This document shows positions 1-5,867 of a stretch of 5,867 bases of DNA, piece after piece. Below the pieces are notes generated by a model. It saw only the letters and a list, made by a program, of their open reading frames with translations. It was not told where the DNA came from and made no database searches. Source of the stretch: an uncultured Nitrosomonadales bacterium (GTDB lineage Bacteria; Pseudomonadota; Gammaproteobacteria; Burkholderiales; Gallionellaceae); NCBI GenBank assembly GCA_903934275.1, contig CAIZNF010000344.1:1-5867 (forward strand), written 5' to 3'. The position numbers were made by a program, and so were the translations under genes. How positions within the stretch are numbered: position 1 is the first letter of the stretch; each line of letters opens with the position of its first letter.

Positions 1-36
1 AGAAAAAGATGGGTTATCGGAAACAATCCGTCAACC
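1..36 (-). terminator. Probable rho-independent terminator of the sensory operon
   Basis: Read on the minus strand, 7 nt after the TGA stop of the PAS-domain gene there is a hairpin. The left arm GGTTGACGG (36-28) pairs with CCGATAACC (20-12): eight of nine positions pair, with one G-U and one A-A mismatch, around a 7-nt loop. CAT-C follows, then a run of five T (7-3). The U-tract begins four bases after the stem and the stem is interrupted, so this is a moderate rather than a strong terminator. Its position directly behind the stop codon supports a real end of the transcription unit. Confidence 0.6.
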
Positions 37-43
37 TATAGTA

Positions 44-2683
44 TCAGTCGCGATTTATGCCTTTGCTGCGCTTCGATTTTGATGCGATTGCCCTGCTCAG
101 GGTGTCTTCTGCCCGCTTGCGCTCGGTGATATCCTGTACGGTACCGATGAGCAGCGATTGCTCTTCTGGAGCAGCGCTGACAAACTTACCAATTACCTTG
201 ACCCATTTAATCGTTCCGTCACGCAGCAGAAGCCGATGTTCTATTTCATAGCCCGCTTTCCGTTCAACGGCTGATTCGATGGTCGCCACGTCGAAGTCAC
301 GATCATCCGGGTGAACAGAACTTAAAAAGTCAGAGAACTGAAATTCCTCTCTGGTTAATCCGAAAATCCGGAAAAGTTCATCGGAGCCATCGACAACGGC
401 GGTAACTGGATTGAATTTGAAATGCCCAATATGGGCGATGCTCTGCGCGCGGCGCAGCATCTCTTCACTTTCCTGCAATACATTCTCCACCTTCCTGCTC
501 TCGGTGATGTCAAGAACTGCTGATTGGAACCCTATCAATTTGCCGTTTTCATCTTTCAGGGTGGTAGCAAGACCATATGCAAGGAAGGTCGATCCATCTT
601 TCCTTTTCGCCACATAGTCGCCCTCCCATTGACCCATCCTGTCGAGAGCCGTGGCGATGGCAGCTGCATCATTTGGATCATTGAGAAAATGAGGTATGGG
701 CTTACCCACAACCTCGTCCTTGCTCGAATAACCCCATACCTTAAGGAACATTTCATTGACCTCAGTTATGACACCCTCAAGATCGGCAATGCTATTTGCA
801 GCTATCGATTCATCGAAAACGAGGTTCTTGAGCATTAATGCATTTTCTGCCTGCTTGTGCGCGGTGATGTCGCGCACCGTCGCCTGCAAAACCGTCCTGC
901 CGTCTAGCTCCATGCTGTTGAGCAGCACATCGGCAGGGAAAATCTTGCCAGTGTCGGCGCGCCTGTGCATCCACTCAAATTGGTGGCGGCCATTTTTCAT
1001 CGCCGTGGCAATTCGCTGGTTAGCCAGTGACACGGAATCTGTGCCACAAGGCTGTTCTGGTGGCGACAAATCGCCGGGATGCATCGAGTAAAATTCTTCT
1101 TTTGTCGCACAACCAAACATCGCCAGCGTCGCCTTGTTGCAGTCAAAAAAACCTTTCTCATCCAGCAGCATCACCGCGTCGCTGGTTGATTCATAAAGCG
1201 TGCGCAGCTTGGTCTCGGATTGATGTAGCGCTTCTGTAACCTGATTGCGCTCGGTGATGTCATGCCCGATGCCCAATACGCCGATCAGGCAGCCATCGGC
1301 ATCCAGCATCGGCACTTTCGTGGTTTCCAGAAGCTCCCTGTGGCCATCGCTGGCAAAGGTTACCCATTCCTCGTTGACGCTGGGGGCACCCTTGTCCATG
1401 GCGGCTTGGTCGTGCTTGCGGAAAAAATCGGCAAGCTCCTTATCGACAAAGTCGTAATCAGTTTTGCCGATAATATCGCTTTCGACTGCTCCGAAAAAAA
1501 GCTCGAAGCGGGGGTTGCAGGCGAGATAGGTGCCTTTGCAATCCTTTAGCCAAATCAAATCCGGCAGCGTGTGTACCAGAGTTTTCCAGTGTGATTCGCT
1601 CCTCTGCAACTGCTGCTTTTGCAGCAGCAAGGCATGATGCTGCGACTCCAGCTTTCGCTTTGCCACCAGCAAACGCAGGCTCAGCAACAAGATCAACCCA
1701 AAAACAAGTAATGTGCCGACCAATTGCCAGAAGTAACGCGCCCAGATATCCCGCAGAGTAAATTGCGGTACCGCCTCAAAGGGTGGAAAACGCATTTCCC
1801 TGAGCAAATCGACCACCGGGGTGTAATCGGCGGGCACGGCAAAGCCATGTATACCTATCGCATGCGTAACTGCCGTGTTTTCTTCGAGCAATAACAGTGT
1901 TGAAACGATATGCCGGGCAATATTTTCGTCGGCATGGGGAAGCGCGGCAAACAGCCATTCCGGATAAAGCCGGGTGGAAACTTCCACCGGGAGCCCCGAC
2001 AGGTTCTGGCTGTTTAAAATCTTGACCTGTTTCATGTCCAGCTTGTTATCTTGCACCATGTGTTCCAATAAACCACTGCGCACAAAACCAACATCGGCCC
2101 GGCCATCCAGAACAGCCTCGACAACACTGTCATAGGACTTTCCGGGGTTGAACAGTTTGACATCCTGCGGCAAATTGATGCCAGCCTGCTTCAACTCATA
2201 CGCCTGCATCTGGTAGCCAGCCAGATATCCGGTGCCGATGGTTGCGATGGTTTTACCCCTGATGTCCTGTAGGGTGTTGATATTGGCCTGCCCCGCACGG
2301 CTGAAAATGACACCACCGAATGCAGAGATCGCATGCCCATTCTCACTATCGATCAACGTGGCCAACGGGGCGGACAGGCCGCTACGCTGAGCCAGCAGCA
2401 AATAATGTCCGGGGTTGGTCAATACGAAATCCAGTTGGCGGCTGGCAACAGCGGCATCCAACTCGGCATCGGTAAACACTTCCACCACGAAATCCTGTTT
2501 CGGCATAGCCTGCTTGAGGAAGACGGCCAAATGGTGCCATTGCGCCAACACCAGTGGTTTGGGGCGAGCTGCGAGCACGCCGATCCTCACCGGCTCCGCG
2601 CCGTATGCAGAATTGTGCATCAGTGCCGTGCTTGCCATGCAAACCAACAGCATCAATACGCGTACAAATGGGCTTCTCATCAT
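44..2683 (-). CDS. PhnD-like periplasmic sensor with four PAS domains and no output domain
   Basis: Membrane-bound sensory protein of 879 aa. Residues ~6-28 form a signal peptide (possible cleavage after Ala-Tyr-Gly). Residues ~31-300 form a periplasmic binding domain of the PhnD-like family (PF12974 type), with the motif DFVLTNPGHY at ~85-94. A transmembrane helix at ~318-340 leads into a short coiled-coil linker. Four PAS/PAC units follow at ~364-479, 488-609, 615-730 and 740-858, each closed by a DIT motif (475, 605, 725, 851). The fourth resembles the PAS_3 type. The protein then ends in a short basic tail; no H-box, HATPase, GGDEF, EAL, HAMP or methyl-accepting region is visible. Similar PhnD-like sensor domains occur in kinases such as TtrS, so an anion ligand (phosphonate, phosphite or a sulfur oxyanion) is possible but unproven. 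The start is placed at ATG 2683-2681, which overlaps the upstream stop (TGATG). TTG at 2686 and ATG at 2680 are alternatives. Domain calls are confident; the signalling output is unknown. Confidence 0.88.
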   Translation of the reverse strand: MMRSPFVRVLMLLVCMASTALMHNSAYGAEPVRIGVLAARPKPLVLAQWHHLAVFLKQAMPKQDFVVEVFTDAELDAAVASRQLDFVLTNPGHYLLLAQRSGLSAPLATLIDSENGHAISAFGGVIFSRAGQANINTLQDIRGKTIATIGTGYLAGYQMQAYELKQAGINLPQDVKLFNPGKSYDSVVEAVLDGRADVGFVRSGLLEHMVQDNKLDMKQVKILNSQNLSGLPVEVSTRLYPEWLFAALPHADENIARHIVSTLLLLEENTAVTHAIGIHGFAVPADYTPVVDLLREMRFPPFEAVPQFTLRDIWARYFWQLVGTLLVFGLILLLSLRLLVAKRKLESQHHALLLQKQQLQRSESHWKTLVHTLPDLIWLKDCKGTYLACNPRFELFFGAVESDIIGKTDYDFVDKELADFFRKHDQAAMDKGAPSVNEEWVTFASDGHRELLETTKVPMLDADGCLIGVLGIGHDITERNQVTEALHQSETKLRTLYESTSDAVMLLDEKGFFDCNKATLAMFGCATKEEFYSMHPGDLSPPEQPCGTDSVSLANQRIATAMKNGRHQFEWMHRRADTGKIFPADVLLNSMELDGRTVLQATVRDITAHKQAENALMLKNLVFDESIAANSIADLEGVITEVNEMFLKVWGYSSKDEVVGKPIPHFLNDPNDAAAIATALDRMGQWEGDYVAKRKDGSTFLAYGLATTLKDENGKLIGFQSAVLDITESRKVENVLQESEEMLRRAQSIAHIGHFKFNPVTAVVDGSDELFRIFGLTREEFQFSDFLSSVHPDDRDFDVATIESAVERKAGYEIEHRLLLRDGTIKWVKVIGKFVSAAPEEQSLLIGTVQDITERKRAEDTLSRAIASKSKRSKGINRD

Positions 2684-3663
2684 CAATTTACCAGGGAATC
2701 GACGGGTAAAAAATCTGAGTTTATCAACAAGGCCAGTGTATCTTCCTGTTTGAGTAAGCCGCTCCTGGTCATGATGGCCGACAGCTTGCGCGCGCTGACC
2801 AGCAATTCGGGCGATGCCCCGCCCAGCAAGCGGTGATTATTCGCCACATCGGGCAACACCAGACCCTTGAAGGCGTTAAGTACACCCGTTGCGGGCAAGC
2901 CAAGATGTGCGGCCATGCGATAGGCGGCATCATGCGGGTTGCGCTTCACCTGATTCAGCGAACGAAAATGAGCGGACATCAAATGGCGAATGGCGCTTGC
3001 ATGGCTGCGGTCGAGCACATCGCTGCGGATCGCCAGAACATCGACGATCATGTTGGGAATTTGCGCGCTGTTGAACAGCATGAGCGCGCCCTGCGCCAGC
3101 AACTGGCTGGCCACCGGTTCGTAGGTGATAACAGCATCCACCTGGTTCCGGTTCCATGCATCAAGATATTTGTCGGTGTTGAGCGGCACCAGCCTGATAT
3201 CTTGTTTCGTCAGCCCGGCAGCCAGCAAGGCTTGATCCAGCATCAATTCGCCCTCAGCACCCTGCTCATAGCCGATGCGTTGCCCTCTGATGTCGGCGAG
3301 TTTCTTTATGTTGGGGCGCGCGAGCAACATGTCGGCACCGGCAGAAATATCGAAGACCATGACCACAGACAGCGACAAGCCTGCCGCACGCGCCCCCAAT
3401 GTCTCATCCAGAGTCAGCGCCGCACCATCCACTTTGCCGTCGGTTAACGCCTGCAATGATTCGGTAGCTGACTTCGTTTCGAGCAGATGTGCCTGCTTTT
3501 CATCCAACCAGCCTTGGCTACGCGCCAGAAACATCGGCTCGTAACCCGGCCAGATATGTGCTGCGATGGTGATTGGTTTGTCGGTCGACCACCCACAACC
3601 GGGCAACGCCTGTGCGAGAGTCAGGCCACCTAAGGTTGCGATGAATTGACGGCGAGAAATCAT
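2683..3663 (-). CDS. NMT1/TauA/NrtA-like substrate-binding lipoprotein
   Basis: Predicted exported binding protein of 326 aa, the usual length for the NMT1/THI5-like (NitT/TauT) ABC substrate-binding family. The N-terminus MISRRQFIATLGG has a twin-arginine-like motif (Arg4-Arg5, Phe7). A hydrophobic stretch follows, ending in LPGC with Cys23 as the possible lipidation site. The mature protein begins with the family-typical segment ITIAAHIWPGYEPMFLARSQGWL (~31-53, written here in part: HIWPGYEP, FLARSQGWL). Later family features are 'DGAALTLDE', 'LADIRGQRIGYEQG' and 'VDAVITYEP'. The reading frame is open upstream to 3762, but the start at 3663 is chosen because it gives a complete signal sequence. 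The Shine-Dalgarno sequence there is weak (TAGAAC). It shares one base with the downstream PhnD-PAS gene, implying translational coupling. No permease or ATPase gene is adjacent, so a role in presenting ligand to the sensor is inferred rather than transport. The ligand cannot be read from the sequence. Confidence 0.87.
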   Translation of the reverse strand: MISRRQFIATLGGLTLAQALPGCGWSTDKPITIAAHIWPGYEPMFLARSQGWLDEKQAHLLETKSATESLQALTDGKVDGAALTLDETLGARAAGLSLSVVMVFDISAGADMLLARPNIKKLADIRGQRIGYEQGAEGELMLDQALLAAGLTKQDIRLVPLNTDKYLDAWNRNQVDAVITYEPVASQLLAQGALMLFNSAQIPNMIVDVLAIRSDVLDRSHASAIRHLMSAHFRSLNQVKRNPHDAAYRMAAHLGLPATGVLNAFKGLVLPDVANNHRLLGGASPELLVSARKLSAIMTRSGLLKQEDTLALLINSDFLPVDSLVN

Positions 3664-3679
3664 TTCATGTTCTATTTGT

Positions 3680-3699
3680 CTGTCAAAAATTGCTGACAG
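3680..3699 (-). repeat. Inverted repeat CTGTCA-N8-TGACAG upstream of the binding-protein gene
   Basis: Perfect 6-bp arms separated by 8 bp, lying 17 to 36 bp before the ATG of the substrate-binding gene. The spacing (14 bp centre to centre) would suit a dimeric regulator. In RNA it would form a small hairpin just upstream of the ribosome binding region. The symmetry is directly visible; an operator or leader function is inference, and six-base arms can occur by chance. Confidence 0.35.
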
Positions 3700-3735
3700 T
3701 AATATCTCTCTTGAAAAAACGATGTTCCATGCGGA

Positions 3736-3762
3736 AGTGTAGCGCATAAGGAGCCACGCCAA
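3736..3762 (-). promoter_or_regulatory. Weak sigma70-like promoter candidate for the sensory operon
   Basis: On the minus strand TTGGCG (3762-3757) and TACACT (3741-3736) are separated by 15 nt. Each hexamer matches consensus at four of six positions, but the spacer is short. Transcription would begin near 3729, giving a leader of about 66 nt that includes the inverted repeat at 3680-3699. No better -35/-10 pair was seen close to the start codon. Confidence 0.25.
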
Positions 3763-4241
3763 GCTCTATTCAGCAGAAATATCAAACTACTCTTGATGTC
3801 CGCATTGCGCATCGCTTTATATTCAGATGGAGAACTCAAGCCATGAGACTGTATTTGCAAGTTCAACACTGGTTCGACGGGACGTTTCAAAATTTCCACA
3901 CAACAAATCATCCGGCGCGACGTTATCAGCAATTCGCCCCAAAGTATAGGGAACCTCTATATAAGCCCAGGGTACATTTGTTCTTAGGTAATTGTCATTT
4001 AAAAACAATGCATTGATACCATAATCCGGACTCAGGCTGCAGTACAGCAATAATATACCGAAAAATCAAATCGTTGCGTTTTTTTCTGTGCTTGGTAGAA
4101 GTCATAAATCAATGAGTTAGCAAACAGAACAAATTTACCGTGTATATAAGCCAAAATATTACGACATTCTGTAGCCGCCTCGTTTTTTTTGGTCAGTTGC
4201 GCTAGAATTGCGACCACTTTTAAAGTTGAGTGTGGACAATC

Positions 4242-5474
4242 GTGGCATTGATAGTACAGAAGTACGGTGGCACATCGGTCGGCAATCCCGACCGCATCAA
4301 GAACGTGGCGCGTCGCGTCGCGAAATTTAAGGCTCTCGGGCATCAGGTTGTGGTGGTGGTTTCCGCGATGAGCGGCGAGACCAACCGGCTGATCGCGCTC
4401 GCCAAGGAAATTCAGCAGCATCCCGATCCGCGCGAACTGGATGTGATCGTATCCACCGGCGAACAGGTCACCATCGGCCTGTTGGCGATGGCGCTCAAGG
4501 AGCTGGGGATAAAAGCCAAGAGCTATACCGGCGGGCAGGTCAGGATTCTGACCGACAGCGCCTTCACCAAAGCGCGGATTGTTTCTATCGACGAGCAGAA
4601 TATCCGCGCCGACCTGGCAAACGGTTGCGCGGTGGTGGTGGCGGGTTTTCAGGGCGTGGACGAACAGGGCAACATCACCACGCTGGGACGCGGCGGATCG
4701 GATACCACCGGTGTGGCGATTGCCGCCGCGCTGCATGCCGACGAATGCCAGATATACACCGATGTGGACGGGGTCTATACCACCGACCCGCGTGTGGTTC
4801 CCGAAGCGCGCCGCCTGAAGAGCATTACCTTCGAGGAAATGCTGGAGATGGCCAGTCTCGGCTCCAAGGTGCTGCAAATCCGTTCGGTGGAGTTTGCCGG
4901 AAAATACAAGGTCAAGCTGCGCGTGCTGTCCAGCTTTGAAGAAGATGGCGAAGGCACGCTGATTACTTTTGAGGATAACGATAAAATGGAACAAGCCATT
5001 ATTTCCGGGATCGCGTTCAACCGCGACGAAGCCAAAATTACCGTGCTGGGCGTGCCCGACAGACCCGGTATCGCCTATCAGATATTGGGGCCGGTCAGCG
5101 ATGCCAACATCGACGTGGATATCATCATCCAGAACGTCGGTGTGGATGAAATGACGGACTTTTCATTTACCGTACACCGCAATGAATTCGCCAAGGCGAT
5201 GGACATCCTGAAAAATAAGGTGCAACCGCATATCGGCGCACGCGAAGTTATCGGCGATAACAAGGCAGCCAAAGTTTCGGTGGTGGGCGTCGGGATGCGC
5301 TCGCACGTCGGCATCGCCAGCAAGATGTTCCGCACTCTGGCGGAAGAGGGCATCAACATCCAGATGATCTCCACTTCGGAAATCAAAATTTCAGTGGTCA
5401 TCGACGAAAAATATCTGGAGCTCGCCGTGCGTGTGCTGCACAAGGCGTTTGATCTCGATCAAGAGAATGCCTGA
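4242..5474 (+). CDS. lysC: Aspartate kinase (aspartokinase), ACT-domain regulated
   Basis: Catalyses ATP-dependent phosphorylation of L-aspartate to 4-phospho-L-aspartate, the first step toward lysine, methionine, threonine and diaminopimelate, in the cytoplasm. The protein is 410 aa, normal for the monofunctional class with ~400-420 residues. The amino-acid kinase domain spans ~1-245, with KYGGTS at 7-12, STGEQ at 71-75 and GRGGSDTT at 149-156, plus the [13 protein letters not shown] segment. Two ACT domains follow (~266-335 and ~344-407) and normally bind lysine and/or threonine for feedback inhibition. The frame allows a GTG start at 4230, but GTG at 4242 is preferred because it yields the conserved N-terminus [14 protein letters not shown] and has GGA 5 nt upstream; the 4230 start lacks a clear Shine-Dalgarno. 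No fused homoserine dehydrogenase is present. It appears intact. Two tRNA genes follow on the same strand with no terminator between. Confidence 0.96.
   Translation: MALIVQKYGGTSVGNPDRIKNVARRVAKFKALGHQVVVVVSAMSGETNRLIALAKEIQQHPDPRELDVIVSTGEQVTIGLLAMALKELGIKAKSYTGGQVRILTDSAFTKARIVSIDEQNIRADLANGCAVVVAGFQGVDEQGNITTLGRGGSDTTGVAIAAALHADECQIYTDVDGVYTTDPRVVPEARRLKSITFEEMLEMASLGSKVLQIRSVEFAGKYKVKLRVLSSFEEDGEGTLITFEDNDKMEQAIISGIAFNRDEAKITVLGVPDRPGIAYQILGPVSDANIDVDIIIQNVGVDEMTDFSFTVHRNEFAKAMDILKNKVQPHIGAREVIGDNKAAKVSVVGVGMRSHVGIASKMFRTLAEEGINIQMISTSEIKISVVIDEKYLELAVRVLHKAFDLDQENA
4986..5474 (+). other. Possible internal start giving a separate aspartokinase beta subunit
   Basis: Inside lysC an in-frame ATG (residue Met249, [11 protein letters not shown]) lies just before the ACT domains. 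GAGG at 4971-4974 precedes it by 11 nt, slightly longer than ideal. In alpha2-beta2 aspartokinases such as that of Corynebacterium glutamicum, the beta subunit starts at an equivalent Met within the same gene. A product here would be 162 aa and contain both ACT domains. The Met and the GAGG are seen; independent translation is inferred, and many proteobacterial enzymes are homo-oligomers. Confidence 0.35.
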
Positions 5475-5487
5475 GACATATAATCGT

Positions 5488-5516
5488 TTGACCTTTTAGC
5501 CCCAGTGCATTAATAT
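5488..5516 (+). promoter_or_regulatory. tRNA promoter with GC-rich discriminator
   Basis: TTGACC (5488-5493, five of six consensus bases) is followed after 17 nt by TAATAT (5511-5516). The segment after the -10 is GCGCCGCC (5517-5524), a GC-rich discriminator typical of stable-RNA promoters under stringent control. Transcription would start about 5523, a few bases before the tRNA-Ser 5' end. It lies directly after the lysC stop, so the tRNAs could also receive readthrough from lysC. Confidence 0.65.
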
Positions 5517-5527
5517 GCGCCGCCTTC

Positions 5528-5621
5528 GGAGAGGTGGCCGAGAGGTCGAAGGCACGCCCCTGCTAAGGGCGCATACGAGCTTAAACTTGTATCGAGGGTT
5601 CGAATCCCTCCCTCTCCGCCA
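5528..5621 (+). tRNA. tRNA-Ser (anticodon GCU)
   Basis: A 94-nt gene including encoded CCA. The acceptor arms GGAGAGG (5528-5534) and CCTCTCC (5611-5617) pair fully, with discriminator G5618 and CCA 5619-5621. The anticodon stem is CGCCC/GGGCG with loop CTGCTAA, placing GCT at 5562-5564, which reads AGC and AGU. The T arm is GAGGG-TTCGAAT-CCCTC (5594-5610). A long variable arm with a 7-bp stem (ATACGAG/CTTGTAT) confirms class II serine identity. It is probably co-transcribed with tRNA-Arg, 30 nt downstream. Confidence 0.97.
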
Positions 5622-5651
5622 GGCTTTATTACTAACTTCACAATAATTACC

Positions 5652-5728
5652 GCGCCCGTAGCTCAGCTGGATAGAGTACTTGGCTACGAACCAAGGGGTC
5701 GGGCGTTCGAATCGCTCCGGGCGCACCA
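5652..5728 (+). tRNA. tRNA-Arg (anticodon ACG)
   Basis: A 77-nt gene including encoded CCA. The acceptor arms GCGCCCG (5652-5658) and CGGGCGC (5718-5724) pair fully; the discriminator is A5725. The anticodon stem is CTTGG/CCAAG with loop CTACGAA, giving ACG at 5686-5688. A34 is normally deaminated to inosine by TadA so that CGU, CGC and CGA are read. The T arm GGGCG-TTCGAAT-CGCTC contains one G-U pair. No separate promoter is evident in the 30 nt after tRNA-Ser. Confidence 0.97.
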
Positions 5729-5736
5729 GTAATTCA

Positions 5737-5770
5737 AGGGGTTAGAGAAATCTAGCCCCTTTTCTTTTCT
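5737..5770 (+). terminator. Strong intrinsic terminator of the tRNA operon
   Basis: A 10-bp stem, AGGGGTTAGA (5737-5746) with TCTAGCCCCT (5751-5760), has one G-U pair and is closed by a GAAA tetraloop. It is followed by TTTCTTTTCT. It lies 9 nt after the CCA end of tRNA-Arg and would end the tRNA transcript and any lysC readthrough. Confidence 0.92.
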
Positions 5771-5867
5771 GCTGGCTAGCGCCGGGCTAGCATCAAAAAC
5801 CATTATTAGTTAAGTGAAAAAATGAGCGCTTGGGGTAAAATGCAAACATGTATTGCCGATATACCTC
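5771..5867 (+). other. Start of a further region: small hairpin and possible 5' end of a gene
   Basis: Two GCTAGC copies (5775-5780 and 5786-5791) separated by GCCGG can form a 6-bp hairpin with no U-tract. Further on, ATG at 5822 opens a frame that stays open to the window edge (begins MSAWGKMQTCIADIP), with only a weak AAGTGA upstream. An alternative ATG lies at 5848 (MYCRYT), preceded by a TAAAAT -10-like hexamer (5836-5841). Too little sequence is present to say whether either is a real gene. Confidence 0.25.

Larger units (their letters stand above)
3664..4241. other. Intergenic region between divergent sensory operon and lysC
   Basis: A 578-bp, comparatively AT-rich stretch with no convincing gene. 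The left end holds the leader and possible promoter of the minus-strand operon. The centre has a minus-strand open frame (3823-4050, TTG start, 75 codons) with no recognisable family and no clear ribosome site. A perfect 10-bp palindrome CAATGCATTG lies at 4006-4015. The right end carries an eight-T run (4183-4190) and a good -10-like hexamer TAGAAT (4203-4208) before lysC, but no matching -35 at normal spacing. I see no lysine riboswitch, T-box or attenuator, and no insertion-sequence ends or tRNA. Confidence 0.6.

Noticed and set aside
2333..2836. Plus-strand ORF of 167 codons, and 2833-3447 of 204 codons
   Set aside because: Both are antisense to the binding-domain genes, are rich in His, Gln and Arg as expected from reverse reading, and show no domain.
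3672..3932. Minus-strand ORF of 86 codons upstream of the binding-protein gene
   Set aside because: No family resemblance and no clear ribosome site. It overlaps the proposed promoter and leader of the operon and another open frame.
4081..4241. Lysine riboswitch, T-box or leader-peptide attenuator before lysC
   Set aside because: No conserved lysine-aptamer elements, T-box sequence, Lys-rich leader peptide or terminator hairpin could be found. The eight-T run at 4183-4190 has no stable stem before it.
4032..4994. Minus-strand ORF of 320 codons
   Set aside because: Most of it is antisense to the well-supported lysC kinase domain, and it has no recognisable motifs. It is a codon-bias shadow.
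5496..5726. Minus-strand ORF of 76 codons with RPERFERPTPW and RGRDSNPR-like segments
   Set aside because: It lies antisense across both tRNA genes. This peptide pattern is a known artefact of translating tRNA genes backwards and is not a real protein.
5528..5867. Integrated element using the tRNA genes as attachment site
   Set aside because: The tRNAs are intact, no integrase is present, and no direct repeat of a tRNA 3' end is seen in the window.
1..5867. CRISPR array or tandem repeat cluster
   Set aside because: No regularly spaced direct repeats were seen on either strand.

Overview
The window looks chromosomal and comes from a Gram-negative proteobacterium, most likely a betaproteobacterium of the Gallionellales/Nitrosomonadales type. 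This rests on moderate GC, CCA-encoding tRNAs, a typical beta-type aspartokinase beginning [14 protein letters not shown], and a periplasmic binding-protein/PAS sensory gene pair. The taxonomic placement is inference from protein style, not from a marker gene.

Left part (1-3763, minus strand): a two-gene operon. The first gene (2683-3663) encodes an NMT1/TauA/NrtA-like substrate-binding protein with a twin-arginine-like, lipobox-containing signal. Its stop codon overlaps the start of the second gene (44-2683) in a TGATG junction. The second gene encodes a membrane protein with a periplasmic PhnD-like binding domain, one transmembrane segment and four cytoplasmic PAS domains. It ends right after the fourth PAS domain: no histidine kinase, GGDEF, EAL or other output domain is present. 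A terminator-like hairpin (1-36) starts 7 nt after the stop, so the operon appears to end there. No ABC permease or ATPase gene is visible. The pair therefore reads as a ligand-sensing module, not a transporter.

Middle (3664-4241): a 578-bp gap with no convincing gene. It holds a weak promoter candidate and a 6-8-6 inverted repeat in the leader of the sensory operon, an unconvincing 75-codon ORF, a short palindrome, and the start region of lysC.

Right part (4242-5867, plus strand): lysC (aspartokinase, with a conserved internal Met that could start a separate regulatory subunit), then tRNA-Ser(GCU) and tRNA-Arg(ACG). The tRNAs are probably co-transcribed from a promoter with a GC-rich discriminator and end at a strong intrinsic terminator (5737-5770). 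The last ~100 bp hold a small hairpin and possibly the first codons of another gene. The lysC-tRNA block is ordinary housekeeping. The sensory pair is the accessory part and the most interesting feature.
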